Position numbers and translations under genes: made by a program. DNA of 64,000 bases, taken from Rahnella aquatilis CIP 78.65 = ATCC 33071 (GTDB taxonomy: Bacteria; Pseudomonadota; Gammaproteobacteria; Enterobacterales; Enterobacteriaceae). The notes below the pieces were generated by a model. The model did not search any database. It saw only the letters and a list, made by a program, of their open reading frames with translations, and had not been told where the DNA came from. Within the stretch, counting starts at the first letter, position 1; every line of letters starts with the position of its first letter. The DNA lies in assembly GCF_000241955.1 (NCBI RefSeq), contig NC_016818.1, forward strand, positions 2,108,001 through 2,172,000, in the 5' to 3' direction. Below are positions 25,426 to 34,809 of the stretch, piece by piece.

Positions 25426-26439
25426 ATGGACAAGCCACTTACAAGCAAGCATATTCTCATCGTTGAAGACGAAGCCGTTTTCCGATCCATACTTGCCGGC
25501 TATGTGAGTTCCCTGGGTGCGACATTTACTGAAGCCGAAAATGGCCTTGAGGCTTTGTCTCTGGTTGAAGATTACCCGCCTGACCTGATCCTCTGTGATT
25601 TAGCCATGCCTGAGATGGGTGGGATGGAATTTGTTGAAAACTTGCGATTACAGGGGAATAAAATCCCTGTTCTGGTGATTTCCGCCACTGATAAAATGAC
25701 CGACGTTGCGTCAATGCTGCGTCTTGGCGTGGAAGATGTTCTCCTCAAACCGATCACTGATCTCAACCGGTTACGCGAGGCGCTGCTTTCTTCTTTATAC
25801 CCAAAGCTTTTTTCATCACAGGCGATGGAGGAAAGTTCGCTGGTTCAGGACTGGGAAGCGCTGTGCCGTAATCCTAATGAAGCACAGCGTTTGTTGCAGG
25901 AATTACAGCCACCGGTTCAGCAGAGGCTGGCGCATTGTCGCATTAACTACCGGCAACTGACGTCAGCGGAAAGTCCGGGGCTGGTGCTGGATATCGCTGC
26001 GCTTTCCTCCAAAGATCTCGGTTTTTATTGTCTGGATGTCACCCGGGCCAACGAAAATGGCGTACTGGCTGCGCTATTGCTGCGGGCTATTTTTAACAGC
26101 TTATTACGTGAGCATTTAAGTAATCAGCATCAGCGGTTGCCGCAAATGTCGACACTGCTTAAACAAGTCAATCATTTATTCAAGCAGGCAAATCTTGACG
26201 GACAATTCCCTTTGCTGTTGGGTTATTATCATGCCGAGTATAAGAATCTCATTCTGGTTTCTGCGGGATTACATGCCAATGTGAATACCGGAACCAATAT
26301 GATCCAGCTTAGCAATGGTGTGCCGCTCGGCACCACCGGCGCAACTTACTCCAATCAAATCAGTCAGAAATGTGATGCCTGGCAATGTCAGGTCTGGGGT
26401 TCGGGTGGACGTCTGAGATTAATGCTGTCTGTTGATTGA
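25426..26439 (+). CDS. rssB: two-component response regulator / RpoS anti-sigma adaptor RssB
   Basis: 337 residues, as in E. coli. An N-terminal receiver domain has the acidic pocket (VEDE) and the phospho-acceptor Asp58 in ILCDLAMPEMGG. The C-terminal half is a degenerate PP2C-like domain. In E. coli RssB binds RpoS and delivers it to ClpXP in growing cells. 96 bp follow rssA. AGAATAAG and GGGGGAC precede the ATG. Confidence 0.95.
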   Translation: MDKPLTSKHILIVEDEAVFRSILAGYVSSLGATFTEAENGLEALSLVEDYPPDLILCDLAMPEMGGMEFVENLRLQGNKIPVLVISATDKMTDVASMLRLGVEDVLLKPITDLNRLREALLSSLYPKLFSSQAMEESSLVQDWEALCRNPNEAQRLLQELQPPVQQRLAHCRINYRQLTSAESPGLVLDIAALSSKDLGFYCLDVTRANENGVLAALLLRAIFNSLLREHLSNQHQRLPQMSTLLKQVNHLFKQANLDGQFPLLLGYYHAEYKNLILVSAGLHANVNTGTNMIQLSNGVPLGTTGATYSNQISQKCDAWQCQVWGSGGRLRLMLSVD

Positions 26440-26583
26440 GCAAATTTATTACTATTGATAATAATTTATTAATAATCCTGAGCATTTTTTCTGCACGATT
26501 TTTTGTCTTCATACTTTATTTCAATCTTCTAAGACGTATCTCAATGCAAAATATGCCTTTGCAGGCGCACTTGCGGCTGAAAC

Positions 26584-26592
26584 TGGTATAAT
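26584..26592 (+). promoter_or_regulatory. extended -10 promoter for ugd
   Basis: TGGTATAAT (TGn plus a perfect TATAAT) lies 62 bp before the ugd ATG at 26655, within the 215-bp rssB-ugd gap. No good -35 is seen at the right distance, which is normal for an extended -10 promoter. Confidence 0.5.
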
Positions 26593-26654
26593 CCGTTCCG
26601 GTAAATTTGGCTGTCTATTTTACATTGTTTAAAATAACAAATAGGAATTCGCTG

Positions 26655-27998
26655 ATGAAAGTAACAGTTTTTGGTATCGGTTACGTCGGACTTGTTCAGG
26701 CGGCGGTTCTTGCTGAAGTTGGGCATGAAGTTTTGTGTATCGATGTAGATGCAAAGAAAGTAGAAAACCTGAAAAACGGGCTGATCCCAATTTTTGAGCC
26801 GGGCCTGACGCCTCTGGTTCAGAGCAACTATGAAGCAGGGCGCTTGCTGTTCAGCACCAATGCGGCTGAAGGTGTAGCGCATGCAACGGTACAATTCATC
26901 GCGGTGGGTACTCCTCCGGATGAAGATGGTTCCGCTGATTTGAAATATGTGACTGCCGTTGCCCGTACGATCGCTGAGCACATGACCGGGCCGAAAGTGG
27001 TCATTGATAAATCTACCGTTCCGGTCGGCACGGCGGACAAAGTCCGTGCCGTGATGACAGAGAAACTCAAAGAACGCGGTGTGGATATCAGCTTCGATGT
27101 CGTATCAAACCCTGAATTCCTCAAAGAAGGTGCGGCAGTCGCGGACTGTATGCGACCTGAACGTATCGTCATCGGTACTGACAATCCGGACGCCATCGAT
27201 CCGATCCGTGAACTTTACGAACCTTTCAATCGTAATCACGATCGTATGATCCTGATGGATATCCGCAGTGCCGAGCTGACCAAATATGCCGCCAACTGTA
27301 TGCTGGCGACCAAAATCAGTTTCATGAATGAAATGTCTAATCTGGCAGAAATGCTGGGTGCGGATATCGAAAAAGTCCGTCAGGGCATCGGTTCTGATTC
27401 ACGTATTGGTTACCACTTTATCTACCCGGGCTGCGGCTACGGCGGTTCCTGTTTCCCTAAAGACGTCCAGGCGCTAATCCGCACTGCTGAGCACATTGGC
27501 TATCAGCCGAAATTGTTGCAGGCCGTGGAACAGGTCAATTACCAGCAAAAATATAAGTTGCCTGCTTTCATTCAGCGTCATTTCGGCGATAACCTGGAAG
27601 GGAAGACCTTTGCACTGTGGGGACTGTCATTCAAGCCAAATACCGATGACATGCGTGAAGCTTCGAGTCGCGTATTAATGGAACAACTTTGGGCTGCGGG
27701 TGCGAAAATCAAAGCTTATGATCCGGAAGCCATGAATGAAACGCAGCGCATCTACGGTCACCGTGATGATCTGGAGTTGATGGGAACCAAAGAATCAGCA
27801 CTACATAATGCTGATGCGTTGATTATTTGTACGGAATGGCAGAATTTCCGTGCGCCGGATTTTGATGTGATCAAAAAAGCATTAAAAGAGCCGGTGATCT
27901 TTGATGGTCGTAATTTATTCGATCCTGAACGTTTGGAGAAACGCGGATTTACTTACTACGGCATAGGCCGTGGCGCATCAATCAATCCGGTTCTGTAA
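26655..27998 (+). CDS. ugd: UDP-glucose 6-dehydrogenase
   Basis: 447 residues from the ATG at 26655 ([13 protein letters not shown], the NAD-binding Rossmann start). A reading from 26607 adds 16 atypical residues. The catalytic Cys is Cys266 in [12 protein letters not shown]. This is the longer Ugd class, as in Pseudomonas or Yersinia, rather than the ~388-residue E. coli form. It oxidises UDP-glucose to UDP-glucuronate for surface polysaccharides or lipid A modification. It is 9 bp before an epimerase that would use its product. In E. coli this position next to rssB holds galU. Confidence 0.94.
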   Translation: MKVTVFGIGYVGLVQAAVLAEVGHEVLCIDVDAKKVENLKNGLIPIFEPGLTPLVQSNYEAGRLLFSTNAAEGVAHATVQFIAVGTPPDEDGSADLKYVTAVARTIAEHMTGPKVVIDKSTVPVGTADKVRAVMTEKLKERGVDISFDVVSNPEFLKEGAAVADCMRPERIVIGTDNPDAIDPIRELYEPFNRNHDRMILMDIRSAELTKYAANCMLATKISFMNEMSNLAEMLGADIEKVRQGIGSDSRIGYHFIYPGCGYGGSCFPKDVQALIRTAEHIGYQPKLLQAVEQVNYQQKYKLPAFIQRHFGDNLEGKTFALWGLSFKPNTDDMREASSRVLMEQLWAAGAKIKAYDPEAMNETQRIYGHRDDLELMGTKESALHNADALIICTEWQNFRAPDFDVIKKALKEPVIFDGRNLFDPERLEKRGFTYYGIGRGASINPVL

Positions 27999-28007
27999 GG
28001 AGTTTTC

Positions 28008-29015
28008 ATGAAATATCTGGTCACTGGCGCAGCGGGCTTTATTGGCTTCTATGTGTCACAACGTTTGTTGGCTGCAGGTCATTGCGTTATCGGCATCGAT
28101 AATCTGAATGACTACTACGACGTCAATCTGAAACTTGCCCGCCTTGCTCAACTGGAAAATAAAGACGGCTTTGAATTTATTAAGCTGGATTTAGCTGATC
28201 GTGAGGGCATGTCCGCATTGTTTGCGGAACAACGGTTTGAACGCGTTATCCATTTAGCCGCGCAGGCCGGTGTCCGATATTCAATCGAAAATCCCCTGGC
28301 TTATGCTGATTCCAACCTCATAGGATTTGTTAACATTCTGGAAGGTTGTCGTCATAATAAAGTCGGGCATTTGCTTTATGCTTCCTCCAGTTCAGTTTAT
28401 GGTCTGAACAAAAAACAGCCTTTTTCAACGGATGATTCTGTCGATCATCCTGTTTCGCTGTATGCTGCAACGAAAAAGGCCAATGAATTAATGGCTCATA
28501 CCTACTCACATCTTTATAAAATTCCTACCACCGGATTACGTTTCTTTACCGTATATGGTCCGTGGGGACGCCCGGACATGGCATTGTTTAAGTTCACCAA
28601 AGCAATACTGGCCGGGCAGAACATAGATGTTTATAACCATGGTGAAATGCGTCGTGATTTTACTTATATCGACGATATCACCGAAGCCATTGTTCGTTTA
28701 CAAGACGTGATACCACACGCGGATCCGGACTGGACTGTAGAAAACGGCTCTCCTGCCAGCAGTTCTGCACCTTATTGCGTTTATAATATTGGCAACAGCA
28801 ATCCGGTGAAGCTGATGACATATATAAGTGCGCTGGAAAAGGCGTTAGGAAGGGTTGCGGGAAAAAATATGCTGCCAATGCAGCCGGGCGATGTACACGA
28901 GACCAGCGCCGATACATTACCGCTGCAGAAAGCTATTGGCTTCAAACCTGAGACGCCTGTGGAACAGGGTGTCCTGCGCTTTGTGGACTGGTATCGCGAC
29001 TTTTATCAGGTCTGA
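28008..29015 (+). CDS. NAD-dependent epimerase, probable UDP-glucuronate 4-epimerase
   Basis: 335 residues, short-chain dehydrogenase fold. It has GAAGFIGFYV (NAD-binding), SSSSVYG and YAATKKANE (catalytic Tyr and Lys), and IDNLNDYYDVNLK, typical of UDP-GlcA 4-epimerases. It starts 9 bp after ugd, so the pair would make UDP-galacturonate. The close family of UDP-glucose 4-epimerases cannot be excluded by motif alone, but the ugd linkage favours the uronate substrate. Confidence 0.9.
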   Translation: MKYLVTGAAGFIGFYVSQRLLAAGHCVIGIDNLNDYYDVNLKLARLAQLENKDGFEFIKLDLADREGMSALFAEQRFERVIHLAAQAGVRYSIENPLAYADSNLIGFVNILEGCRHNKVGHLLYASSSSVYGLNKKQPFSTDDSVDHPVSLYAATKKANELMAHTYSHLYKIPTTGLRFFTVYGPWGRPDMALFKFTKAILAGQNIDVYNHGEMRRDFTYIDDITEAIVRLQDVIPHADPDWTVENGSPASSSAPYCVYNIGNSNPVKLMTYISALEKALGRVAGKNMLPMQPGDVHETSADTLPLQKAIGFKPETPVEQGVLRFVDWYRDFYQV

Positions 29016-29033
29016 TGTGGTATTGTGCTGCTA

Positions 29034-29057
29034 AAGGCTGCTCAGGCGGCCTTTTTT
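29034..29057 (+). terminator. terminator of the ugd-epimerase operon
   Basis: Arms AAGGCTGC / GCGGCCTT (29034-29041, 29046-29053, one wobble) are followed by a T run, 18 bp after the epimerase stop. Confidence 0.8.
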
Positions 29058-29145
29058 ATGGAATCAGTTAAATCTTATGGATATTTATACAACAGGCTGT
29101 GCCGGTTTTGTATTAACCGTATGACTGTTACCCCCTAATAAAAAC

Positions 29146-29174
29146 AAAAAGCCCATCAGAGTGATGGGCTTTTT
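29146..29174 (-). terminator. hns terminator
   Basis: Arms GCCCATCA / TGATGGGC with A5 and T5 flanks, 30 bp past the hns stop. Symmetric flanks allow function on both strands. Confidence 0.85.
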
Positions 29175-29203
29175 AGCATTAACAGTTACGTTAATTGATG
29201 CAA

Positions 29204-29611
29204 TTACAGCAGGAAATCGTCCAGTGATTTACCTTGCTCTTCGATTGCTTTCTTGATTACAGCTGGAGTACGACCCTGGCCAGTCCAGGTTTTGTTTTCG
29301 CCGTTCTCATCAACGTATTTGTATTTAGCCGGACGTGCTGCACGTTTTGCTTTACCGGTCGCTTTAGTCGCAGCCATCGTTTGCAGCAATTCGTTAGGAT
29401 CAATACCGTCAGCAATCAGCATTTCGCGGTATTGTTGCAGTTTACGGGTGCGCTCTTCAATCTCAGCAGCTGCCTGAGAATCTTCTTCGCGACGCTCGTT
29501 CACAACAACTTCTAATTTTTCCAGCATCTCTTCCAGAGTTTCCAGAGTGCATTCTCTTGCTTGCGCACGCAGAGTACGGATGTTGTTCAGAATCTTTAAT
29601 GCTTCGCTCAT
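29204..29611 (-). CDS. hns: nucleoid-associated DNA-binding protein H-NS
   Basis: 135 residues, close to E. coli H-NS (137). The N-terminal coiled-coil oligomerisation region ([17 protein letters not shown]) and the C-terminal DNA-binding domain with the AT-hook-like [15 protein letters not shown] are intact. It silences AT-rich horizontally acquired DNA. It sits between the ugd pair and tdk, as in relatives. Confidence 0.97.
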   Translation of the reverse strand: MSEALKILNNIRTLRAQARECTLETLEEMLEKLEVVVNERREEDSQAAAEIEERTRKLQQYREMLIADGIDPNELLQTMAATKATGKAKRAARPAKYKYVDENGENKTWTGQGRTPAVIKKAIEEQGKSLDDFLL

Positions 29612-30235
29612 TATACTAGTCTCGAATTATATTGGTGGGGGGCGTTTGGCTAATAATAGAATGCTCTTCTGTATTCTGCAATAGCGAATTTGTTTGCTTG
29701 ACCTTAATTTACGCATTTAAAGCAAATAATGTTTATCCACTGAGAAATATAGCCAGGCCGCTTAGCGGTATTTATCTGGGGGTGATAACCCTAATTTCAA
29801 TACTCTGTTGAGGATGGTTGATGCTTTGTGTAAGTAGTTTTTTAAGCCAGCGATTGTTCACAAAATTAAAGGATCTGTGAAGTCAAGTAATGTAAGGATA
29901 TGGAAAAAGAGAGGGTATGAAGCACAAACTCAGGAAAATGATTGTTTGCGGGTAGCATTTCAATTGCCTTTTTTAATGTATAGACAAACTCTTGCTCTAC
30001 GCAGCAGAGATATAAACTGCGCTTTCATTGCGGGTATTCTTGCCTTGTTAGCAGGGAATAATTATCTCATGCCGTTATAATTTTTCATTGTAAGTTTCTG
30101 TGATTTTTACCGGGATTGAATGTCTCGCCGTGCCAGATATCAGCGCTACTGCGCTGTTGTTATGGTCTGGCAGGCATGTGATACAATACATGCCGAAAAT
30201 TTATGCCATCCATTACATTATGGGGTTACTCCTTT
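29612..30235. other. 624-bp hns-tdk intergenic region
   Basis: No convincing gene. An open frame of 67 codons at 29877-30080 has no recognisable domain or clear ribosome site. The left end carries the hns promoter; the right end has a -10-like TACAAT at 30182-30187 upstream of tdk. The region is AT-rich, as expected for H-NS autoregulation. Confidence 0.6.
29653..29681 (-). promoter_or_regulatory. hns promoter (-35 TTGCAG, 17 bp, -10 TATTAT)
   Basis: Read on the minus strand, TTGCAG (29676-29681) and TATTAT (29653-29658) are separated by 17 bp. Transcription would start near 29646, giving a leader of about 35 nt before the ATG at 29611. Confidence 0.65.
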
Positions 30236-30850
30236 ATGGCTCAGCTTTATTTCTATTACTCGGCGATGAATGCCGGTAAGTCTACCTCGTTGCTGCAATC
30301 TTCATATAATTATCAAGAACGTGGTATGCGTACACTGGTGTTAACGGCAGAACTCGACAACCGATATGGCTTGGGTAAAGTCAGCTCGCGAATCGGCTTG
30401 TCGTCGCCCGCAGAGCTTTACAACAGAGAGACAGAACTCTTTAATCTGGTGGCTCAGGAGAACCGCAAACAGCGTTTGAGCTGCGTTCTGATTGATGAGT
30501 GCCAGTTTCTCACTAAAGCTCAGGTAACGCAGCTGACGGACGTTGTGGACGATCTGGATGTGCCTGTACTTTGTTACGGTCTGAGAACGGATTTTCGCGG
30601 AGAACTTTTCGAAGGCAGTGAATATTTACTGGCGTGGGCGGATAAACTGGTTGAGCTTAAAACCATCTGCCATTGTGGCCGCAAGGCCAACCGCAACCTG
30701 AGACTGGATGAGAACGGTAACGCCTTACATGATGGCGCCCAGGTGGTTATTGGCGGTGATGAAAGTTATGTTTCGGTCTGCCGTAAGCATTACAAAGAAG
30801 CGATGGCTGCGTTTGATGTCAGGGACGAAAGTAAGCCTAAGCTTCTCTGA
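30236..30850 (+). CDS. tdk: thymidine kinase
   Basis: 204 residues from the ATG at 30236 ([17 protein letters not shown]), matching the ~205 residues of E. coli Tdk. A reading from 30203 adds 11 unlikely residues. It has the P-loop SAMNAGKST, the Walker-B-like LIDECQFL and a zinc-binding Cys set (CHCGRKA, CRKH). It phosphorylates thymidine for salvage. Confidence 0.97.
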   Translation: MAQLYFYYSAMNAGKSTSLLQSSYNYQERGMRTLVLTAELDNRYGLGKVSSRIGLSSPAELYNRETELFNLVAQENRKQRLSCVLIDECQFLTKAQVTQLTDVVDDLDVPVLCYGLRTDFRGELFEGSEYLLAWADKLVELKTICHCGRKANRNLRLDENGNALHDGAQVVIGGDESYVSVCRKHYKEAMAAFDVRDESKPKLL

Positions 30851-30913
30851 GTCCTGGGCGTTGACTAAGGCCTGCGAGTGATTGTTGAACGATAAATCGC
30901 AAATTCGGACTAT

Positions 30914-30942
30914 AAAAAAACCCGCCTTTCAGCGGGTTTTTT
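30914..30942. terminator. bidirectional terminator between tdk and adhE
   Basis: ACCCGC / GCGGGT stem with A7 on the left and T6 on the right, between two convergent genes, so usable by both. Confidence 0.88.
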
Positions 30943-30962
30943 ACTATCAGCATCTCAGCAAG

Positions 30963-33632
30963 TTATTTTTTGCTGGTTTTCTTTTCAGCTTTTAGCGCTG
31001 GAGCAGCAACTTCTTCTGCTACGTCTTCACTGAATTCACGGCCGTAGTAAGTATCCATCAGAATCTGTTTCAGTTCGGCGATCAGCGGGTAACGCGGGTT
31101 AGCACCGGTACACTGGTCATCAAACGCATCTTCAGACAGTTTGTCTACTTTAGCCAGGAAGTCAGCTTCCTGAACGCCTGCTTCACGGATAGAGGTTGGG
31201 ATACCCAGCTCTGCTTTGATTTCATCCAACCAGGTCAGCAGTTTCTGAATTTTCTGTGCAGTACGGTCACCAGGAGCACCCAGACCTAAATGGTCGGCAA
31301 TTTCTGCGTAACGACGACGCGCTTGCGGGCGGTCATACTGACTGAAAGCCGTCTGTTTAGTTGGGTTATCGTTGGCGTTATAACGGATAACGTTTGAAAT
31401 CAGCATGGCGTTAGCCAGACCGTGTGGAATGTGGAACTCTGAACCCAATTTATGAGCCATTGAGTGACAAACCCCAAGGAAGGCGTTAGCAAACGCAATG
31501 CCCGCGATAGTCGCCGCATTGTGAACGCGTTCACGGGCAACCGGGTTTTTAGCGCCATCTTTGTAGCTGGCTGGCAGGTTTTCTTTCAGCAGTTTCAATG
31601 CCTGCAGAGCCTGACCATCGGAATATTCGTTCGCCAGTACAGAAACGTAAGCTTCCAGTGCGTGAGTGACGGCATCCAGACCACCGAAGGCACACAGTGA
31701 TTTCGGCATGTTCATGACGAGATTGGCATCAACGATAGCCATGTCAGGTGTCAGAGCATAGTCAGCCAGTGGGTATTTCTGACCAGTCGCATCGTCAGTA
31801 ACAACCGCGAATGGTGTTACTTCTGAACCGGTACCGGAGGTAGTGGTGACGGCGATCATTTTCGCTTTCACACCCATTTTCGGGAATTTGTAGATACGTT
31901 TACGGATATCCATAAAACGCAGCGCCAAATCTTCGAACTGAGTATCCGGGTGTTCATACAGAACCCACATGATTTTCGCAGCATCCATCGGTGAACCACC
32001 ACCCAGCGCGATGATAACGTCTGGTTTGAAGGAGTTCATCTGCTCAGCACCTTTACGAACAATGCTCAGTGTTGGATCAGCTTCAACTTCGAAGAACACT
32101 TCAGTTTCAATACCATGACCTTTCAGCACGCTGGTGATCTGGTCGGCATAGCCGTTATTGAACAGGTAGCGGTCAGTGACGATGAAGGCGCGTTTTGCTC
32201 CATCGGTCGCCACTTCTTCCAGTGCGATTGGCAGTGAGCCACGACGGAAGTAGATAGATTTCGGAAGTTTATGCCACAACATGTTTTCTGCTCGCTTCGC
32301 TACAGTCTTCTTGTTGATCAAGTGTTTAGGACCGACGTTTTCAGAGATGGAGTTACCACCCCATGAACCGCAACCCAGCGTCAGAGACGGAGCAAGCTTG
32401 AAGTTGTAGAGGTCACCGATACCGCCCTGTGAAGCCGGGGTGTTAATCAGAATACGGGCGGTTTTCATTTTGTTGCCAAAATAATTCACACGTTCTGGTT
32501 GGTTGTCCTGGTCTGTATAGAGGCAAGAGGTATGGCCGATACCACCCATTTCTACCAGTTTCTCTGCTTTAGCGACGGCGTCTTCGAAATTCTTAGCGCG
32601 GTACATAGCGAGGGTAGGGGACAGTTTTTCATGTGCAAATGGTTCTGATTCATCAACAACGCTGACTTCACCGATGAGCACTTTAGTATTTGCTGGCACT
32701 TTGATGCCGGCCATTTCAGCAATTTTCACTGCTGGCTGACCTACGATAGCGGCGTTGAGGCCACCATTTTTCAGAATGATATCTGAAACGGCTTTCAGTT
32801 CTTTACCCTGCAGCATGTAGCCGCCGTGAGAAGCGAAACGTTCACGCACTGCGTTATAGGCTGAATCAACCACGATAATGGACTGTTCAGAAGCACAGAT
32901 GACACCGTTATCGAAGGTTTTAGACATCAGAACGGAAGCCACAACACGTTTGATATCTGCAGTTTCATCGACTACAACTGGAGTATTACCGGCACCTACA
33001 CCAATGGCGGGTTTACCGGAGCTATAAGCTGCTTTAACCATGCCAGGACCACCTGTTGCCAGAATCAGGTTCAGATCCGGGTGGTGCATCAGTTGGTTGG
33101 AAAGCTCTACGCTGGGTTCATCAATCCAGCCAATGATATCTTTTGGCGCGCCGGCAGCGATAGCCGCTTGCAGAACGATATCCGCAGCCTTGTTCGTTGC
33201 ATTCTTGGCACGTGGATGTGGAGAGAAGATAATACCGTTACGTGTTTTCAGGCTGATAAGCGCCTTGAAAATCGCAGTAGAAGTTGGGTTGGTAGTCGGA
33301 ACGATACCGCAAATCAGACCAATCGGCTCAGCGATGGTGATGGTACCGAAAGTGTCATCCTGACCCAGGATGCCACAGGTTTTTTCATCTTTGTAAGCGT
33401 TGTAAATGTATTCAGAAGCGAAGTGGTTTTTGATCACTTTGTCTTCAACAATACCCATTCCGGATTCTTCAACAGCCAGTTTTGCCAGCAGAATTCGAGA
33501 ATCGGCAGCAGCCAGAGCGGCGGCAGCGAAAATCTTATCTACCTGCTCTTGACTGAAGTTGGCATATTCGCGCTGTGCCTTCTTGACTCGAGCAACGAGT
33601 GCGTTTAGTTCAGCGACATTTGTTACAGCCAT
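30963..33632 (-). CDS. adhE: bifunctional acetaldehyde-CoA / alcohol dehydrogenase
   Basis: 889 residues (E. coli 891). The N-terminal CoA-acylating aldehyde dehydrogenase half has its catalytic Cys in GVICASEQS. The C-terminal iron-dependent alcohol dehydrogenase half has GGGSPMDAAK and the iron-binding His region (FLGVCHSMAHKLG). It reduces acetyl-CoA to ethanol in fermentation and forms spirosomes. The ATG at 33632 is preceded by AGGAG. The ~530-bp upstream region carries an FNR-like site. Confidence 0.97.
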   Translation of the reverse strand: MAVTNVAELNALVARVKKAQREYANFSQEQVDKIFAAAALAAADSRILLAKLAVEESGMGIVEDKVIKNHFASEYIYNAYKDEKTCGILGQDDTFGTITIAEPIGLICGIVPTTNPTSTAIFKALISLKTRNGIIFSPHPRAKNATNKAADIVLQAAIAAGAPKDIIGWIDEPSVELSNQLMHHPDLNLILATGGPGMVKAAYSSGKPAIGVGAGNTPVVVDETADIKRVVASVLMSKTFDNGVICASEQSIIVVDSAYNAVRERFASHGGYMLQGKELKAVSDIILKNGGLNAAIVGQPAVKIAEMAGIKVPANTKVLIGEVSVVDESEPFAHEKLSPTLAMYRAKNFEDAVAKAEKLVEMGGIGHTSCLYTDQDNQPERVNYFGNKMKTARILINTPASQGGIGDLYNFKLAPSLTLGCGSWGGNSISENVGPKHLINKKTVAKRAENMLWHKLPKSIYFRRGSLPIALEEVATDGAKRAFIVTDRYLFNNGYADQITSVLKGHGIETEVFFEVEADPTLSIVRKGAEQMNSFKPDVIIALGGGSPMDAAKIMWVLYEHPDTQFEDLALRFMDIRKRIYKFPKMGVKAKMIAVTTTSGTGSEVTPFAVVTDDATGQKYPLADYALTPDMAIVDANLVMNMPKSLCAFGGLDAVTHALEAYVSVLANEYSDGQALQALKLLKENLPASYKDGAKNPVARERVHNAATIAGIAFANAFLGVCHSMAHKLGSEFHIPHGLANAMLISNVIRYNANDNPTKQTAFSQYDRPQARRRYAEIADHLGLGAPGDRTAQKIQKLLTWLDEIKAELGIPTSIREAGVQEADFLAKVDKLSEDAFDDQCTGANPRYPLIAELKQILMDTYYGREFSEDVAEEVAAPALKAEKKTSKK

Positions 33633-34164
33633 AATGCTCTCCTGATAAAGTTAAACTCTTTTAGTAAATAATCCGCCAAAGACTAGTATAGACCTGCTGT
33701 CAGTCACCGTGAGAAACTAATTAAATCTAATATTCTCAATGTGTTGTCTTTGTCTCTTTATTTGCTCAAAGAGCTTTCAGTTGTGAAGCACCGGATAAAG
33801 CAGATAACGTTTAATGCACCTTCATCACCGGACGTTTTATCTTGCCAGTAACGCTGAGTGACTATGCACAAAGATTACCTATTTGTAGGCAGTGTTCATT
33901 TGATCTGGATCACTAAATACTGATGCTGACACCTTTCAGCAACTTGATCTTGAGAATGATTATCAAAGTTGACCCTGCATAATACAGTTTTGTATGTAAA
34001 GTTATCAATAAAAAAACTGTTTTTTAACAAAAGTCGTATTCACTACTTTTATTTAGAAATCTGGTGATAAAAACTATGAAACGGCGTGGCGCCTTTACGG
34101 GGATTCCAGTACATTAGCGCCCATCAAAACCTTCATCTGCTGGCATAATTGTGCGGAGTTCTGC
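33633..34164. other. 532-bp divergent adhE-ychE control region
   Basis: No gene is seen. It carries an FNR-like site at 33900-33913 and long AT-rich runs. A long adhE leader is also known in E. coli, so much of this is probably the adhE 5' untranslated region and promoters. Confidence 0.6.
33900..33913. promoter_or_regulatory. FNR-like site between adhE and ychE
   Basis: TTGATCTGGATCAC matches TTGAT-N4-ATCAA in 9 of 10 defined positions. It is 268 bp upstream of adhE and 252 bp upstream of ychE. An anaerobic role for adhE fits, but direct FNR control is not established by this alone. Confidence 0.55.
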
Positions 34165-34809
34165 GTGGGCCAATCTTTATTAGATTTTTCAGGGTATATC
34201 AAATTTTTCGTCGGGCTGTTTGCGCTGGTCAACCCTGTGGGGATCTTACCGGTTTTCATCAGTATGACCAGCTATCAGGCGGCAGCGGGACGTAATAAAA
34301 CCAATATGACGGCGAACCTGTCGGTTGCCATTATATTGTCGACCGCACTTTTTCTGGGTGATGCTATCTTACATCTGTTTGGTATCTCGATTGATTCATT
34401 CCGAATTGCGGGTGGGATCCTGGTGGTCACCATTGCAATGTCGATGATCAGCGGGAAACTGGGTGAAGATAAACAGAACAAGCAGGAAAAATCAGAAACA
34501 GCGATACGTGAAAATGTGGGTGTGGTTCCGCTTGCGCTCCCCCTGATGGCCGGGCCGGGTGCAATCAGTTCGACTATTGTATGGAGTTCACGTTATCACA
34601 GCTGGCCGAATCTGCTGGGGCTGACGCTTGCTATCATCTTCTTTGCATTTTGTTGCTGGTTACTGTTCAGAGCGGCACCTTTGCTGGTGCGCTTACTGGG
34701 GCAAACCGGGATTAACGTGATTACCCGTATCATGGGGCTTTTACTGATGTCTCTGGGTATCGAATTTATTGTGACAGGCATTAAAGCTATTTTCCCCGGC
34801 CTGCTTTAA
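34165..34809 (+). CDS. ychE: MarC-family inner-membrane protein YchE
   Basis: 214 residues from a GTG at 34165 with CGGAG six bases upstream, matching E. coli YchE (215). About six membrane segments; GLFALVNPVGILPVF near the start is characteristic. Conserved upstream of oppA. The function is unknown; the family was once wrongly tied to multiple antibiotic resistance. Confidence 0.94.
   Translation: MGQSLLDFSGYIKFFVGLFALVNPVGILPVFISMTSYQAAAGRNKTNMTANLSVAIILSTALFLGDAILHLFGISIDSFRIAGGILVVTIAMSMISGKLGEDKQNKQEKSETAIRENVGVVPLALPLMAGPGAISSTIVWSSRYHSWPNLLGLTLAIIFFAFCCWLLFRAAPLLVRLLGQTGINVITRIMGLLLMSLGIEFIVTGIKAIFPGLL

Noticed and set aside
29877..30080. 67-codon open frame in the hns-tdk gap
   Set aside because: AT-rich intergenic DNA, no recognisable domain, no clear ribosome site.
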